Shown piece by piece: positions 5,097-5,394 of a stretch of DNA of 5,394 nt. Source of the stretch: Candidatus Nomurabacteria bacterium (lineage in GTDB: Bacteria; Patescibacteriota; Minisyncoccia; Phycocordibacterales; UBA9973); NCBI GenBank assembly GCA_903869875.1, contig CAIQAW010000022.1:1-5394 (forward strand), in the 5' to 3' direction. The notes under the pieces were generated by a model. The model was given only the letters and a program-made list of their open reading frames with translations, did no database searches and was not told where the DNA came from. The position numbers were made by a program, and so were the translations under genes. Position 1 is the stretch's first letter; each line of letters begins with the position of its first letter.

Positions 5097-5394
5097 ATGT
5101 TAACAATCCGACTACAAAGAACAGGACGTAAAAACGACCCCGCATACCGCGTGGTTTTGACCGATTCTAAAAACGGCCCACAAAGTGGCAAATTTAAAGA
5201 AATACTTGGTTCATACGTACCTAAATCAAACGAAGTAATATTCAAGGCAGACCGCATTAAACACTGGATTTCAGTTGGTGCATCTACAAGTGAAACAGTT
5301 CACAACTTTTTGGTAAAACAAAAAATAATCGATGGTAAAAAAATAAACGTACTACCAAAGAAAACCAAAACAGTAGCCCGCAAAGAAGCTAAGA
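5097..5394 (+). CDS. rpsP: 30S ribosomal protein bS16 (3' end outside window)
   Basis: Component of the small ribosomal subunit that binds 16S rRNA and supports 30S assembly. The window holds 99 codons plus one base, with no stop before the edge. Hallmarks are the start MLTIRLQRTGRKNDPAYRVV (1-20), the GKFKEILGSYVP segment (31-42) and DRIKHWISVGASTSETVHNF (52-71), the conserved D/E-R-I-x-x-W-x-x-x-GA-x-x-S-x-TV block of bS16. Bacterial bS16 is commonly 80-90 aa, so this copy carries a Lys/Arg-rich C-terminal extension of at least 10-15 residues, whose full length is not visible. The ATG matches the family's usual N-terminus exactly. rpsP often heads an operon with rimM, trmD and rplS; any such genes are beyond the edge. 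Here it has its own promoter directly after a terminator. Confidence 0.97.
   Translation, partial: MLTIRLQRTGRKNDPAYRVVLTDSKNGPQSGKFKEILGSYVPKSNEVIFKADRIKHWISVGASTSETVHNFLVKQKIIDGKKINVLPKKTKTVARKEAK

Noticed and set aside
5036..5257. Minus-strand 73-codon frame over the terminator and rpsP start
   Set aside because: It is antisense to bS16, runs through a hairpin terminator, and shows no recognisable protein features.

Overview
The window looks like ordinary bacterial chromosome of moderate to low GC, read with the standard code (TGA works as a stop, TTG as a start). The gene content (an IS30-type element, a short-form RNase R, an anchored PQQ-like beta-propeller and bS16), very short predicted leaders and lack of clear Shine-Dalgarno sites suggest a Patescibacteria/CPR-type genome. 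That placement is inference; no phylogenetic marker here settles it alone.

Layout, left to right. Positions 1-140 are the right end of an IS30-family insertion sequence: the last 43 codons of the transposase and a probable terminal inverted repeat overlapping its stop codon. About 12 bp outside that end begins a consensus promoter with an extended -10. It drives a 163-aa surface protein (206-697, TTG start) with a signal peptide, a Tyr/Asn-rich exterior, a Pro/Ala linker, one membrane span and a charged cytoplasmic tail. A hairpin at 719-757 appears to terminate this gene and the convergent operon on the minus strand.

The minus-strand operon runs from 4166 down to 749: an RNase R/RNase II-family exoribonuclease (646 aa, all catalytic aspartates present), overlapped by 17 bp by a membrane-anchored beta-propeller (497 aa). 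A divergent promoter region (about 4167-4274) separates it from a plus-strand gene of unknown function (4275-5021), whose C-terminal third has a Cys/His cluster that looks like a metal site and whose codon use leans to AT. A strong hairpin terminator follows, and almost on top of it a promoter starts rpsP (ribosomal protein bS16), cut off by the right edge.

The genes do not form one pathway. RNase R and bS16 are housekeeping RNA/ribosome genes; the 163-aa protein and the propeller are envelope proteins; the Cys/His-rich protein is unassigned. The clearest regulatory pattern is an extended -10 of the form TGCTATNNT shared by three promoters, two of which (rnr and rpsP) predict leaders of only about 5 nt. 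No stretch above 300 bases lacks a gene, and I saw no tRNA, rRNA or CRISPR array. I found no clearly novel multi-gene system; the least explained pieces are the Cys/His-rich protein and the small surface protein next to the IS.
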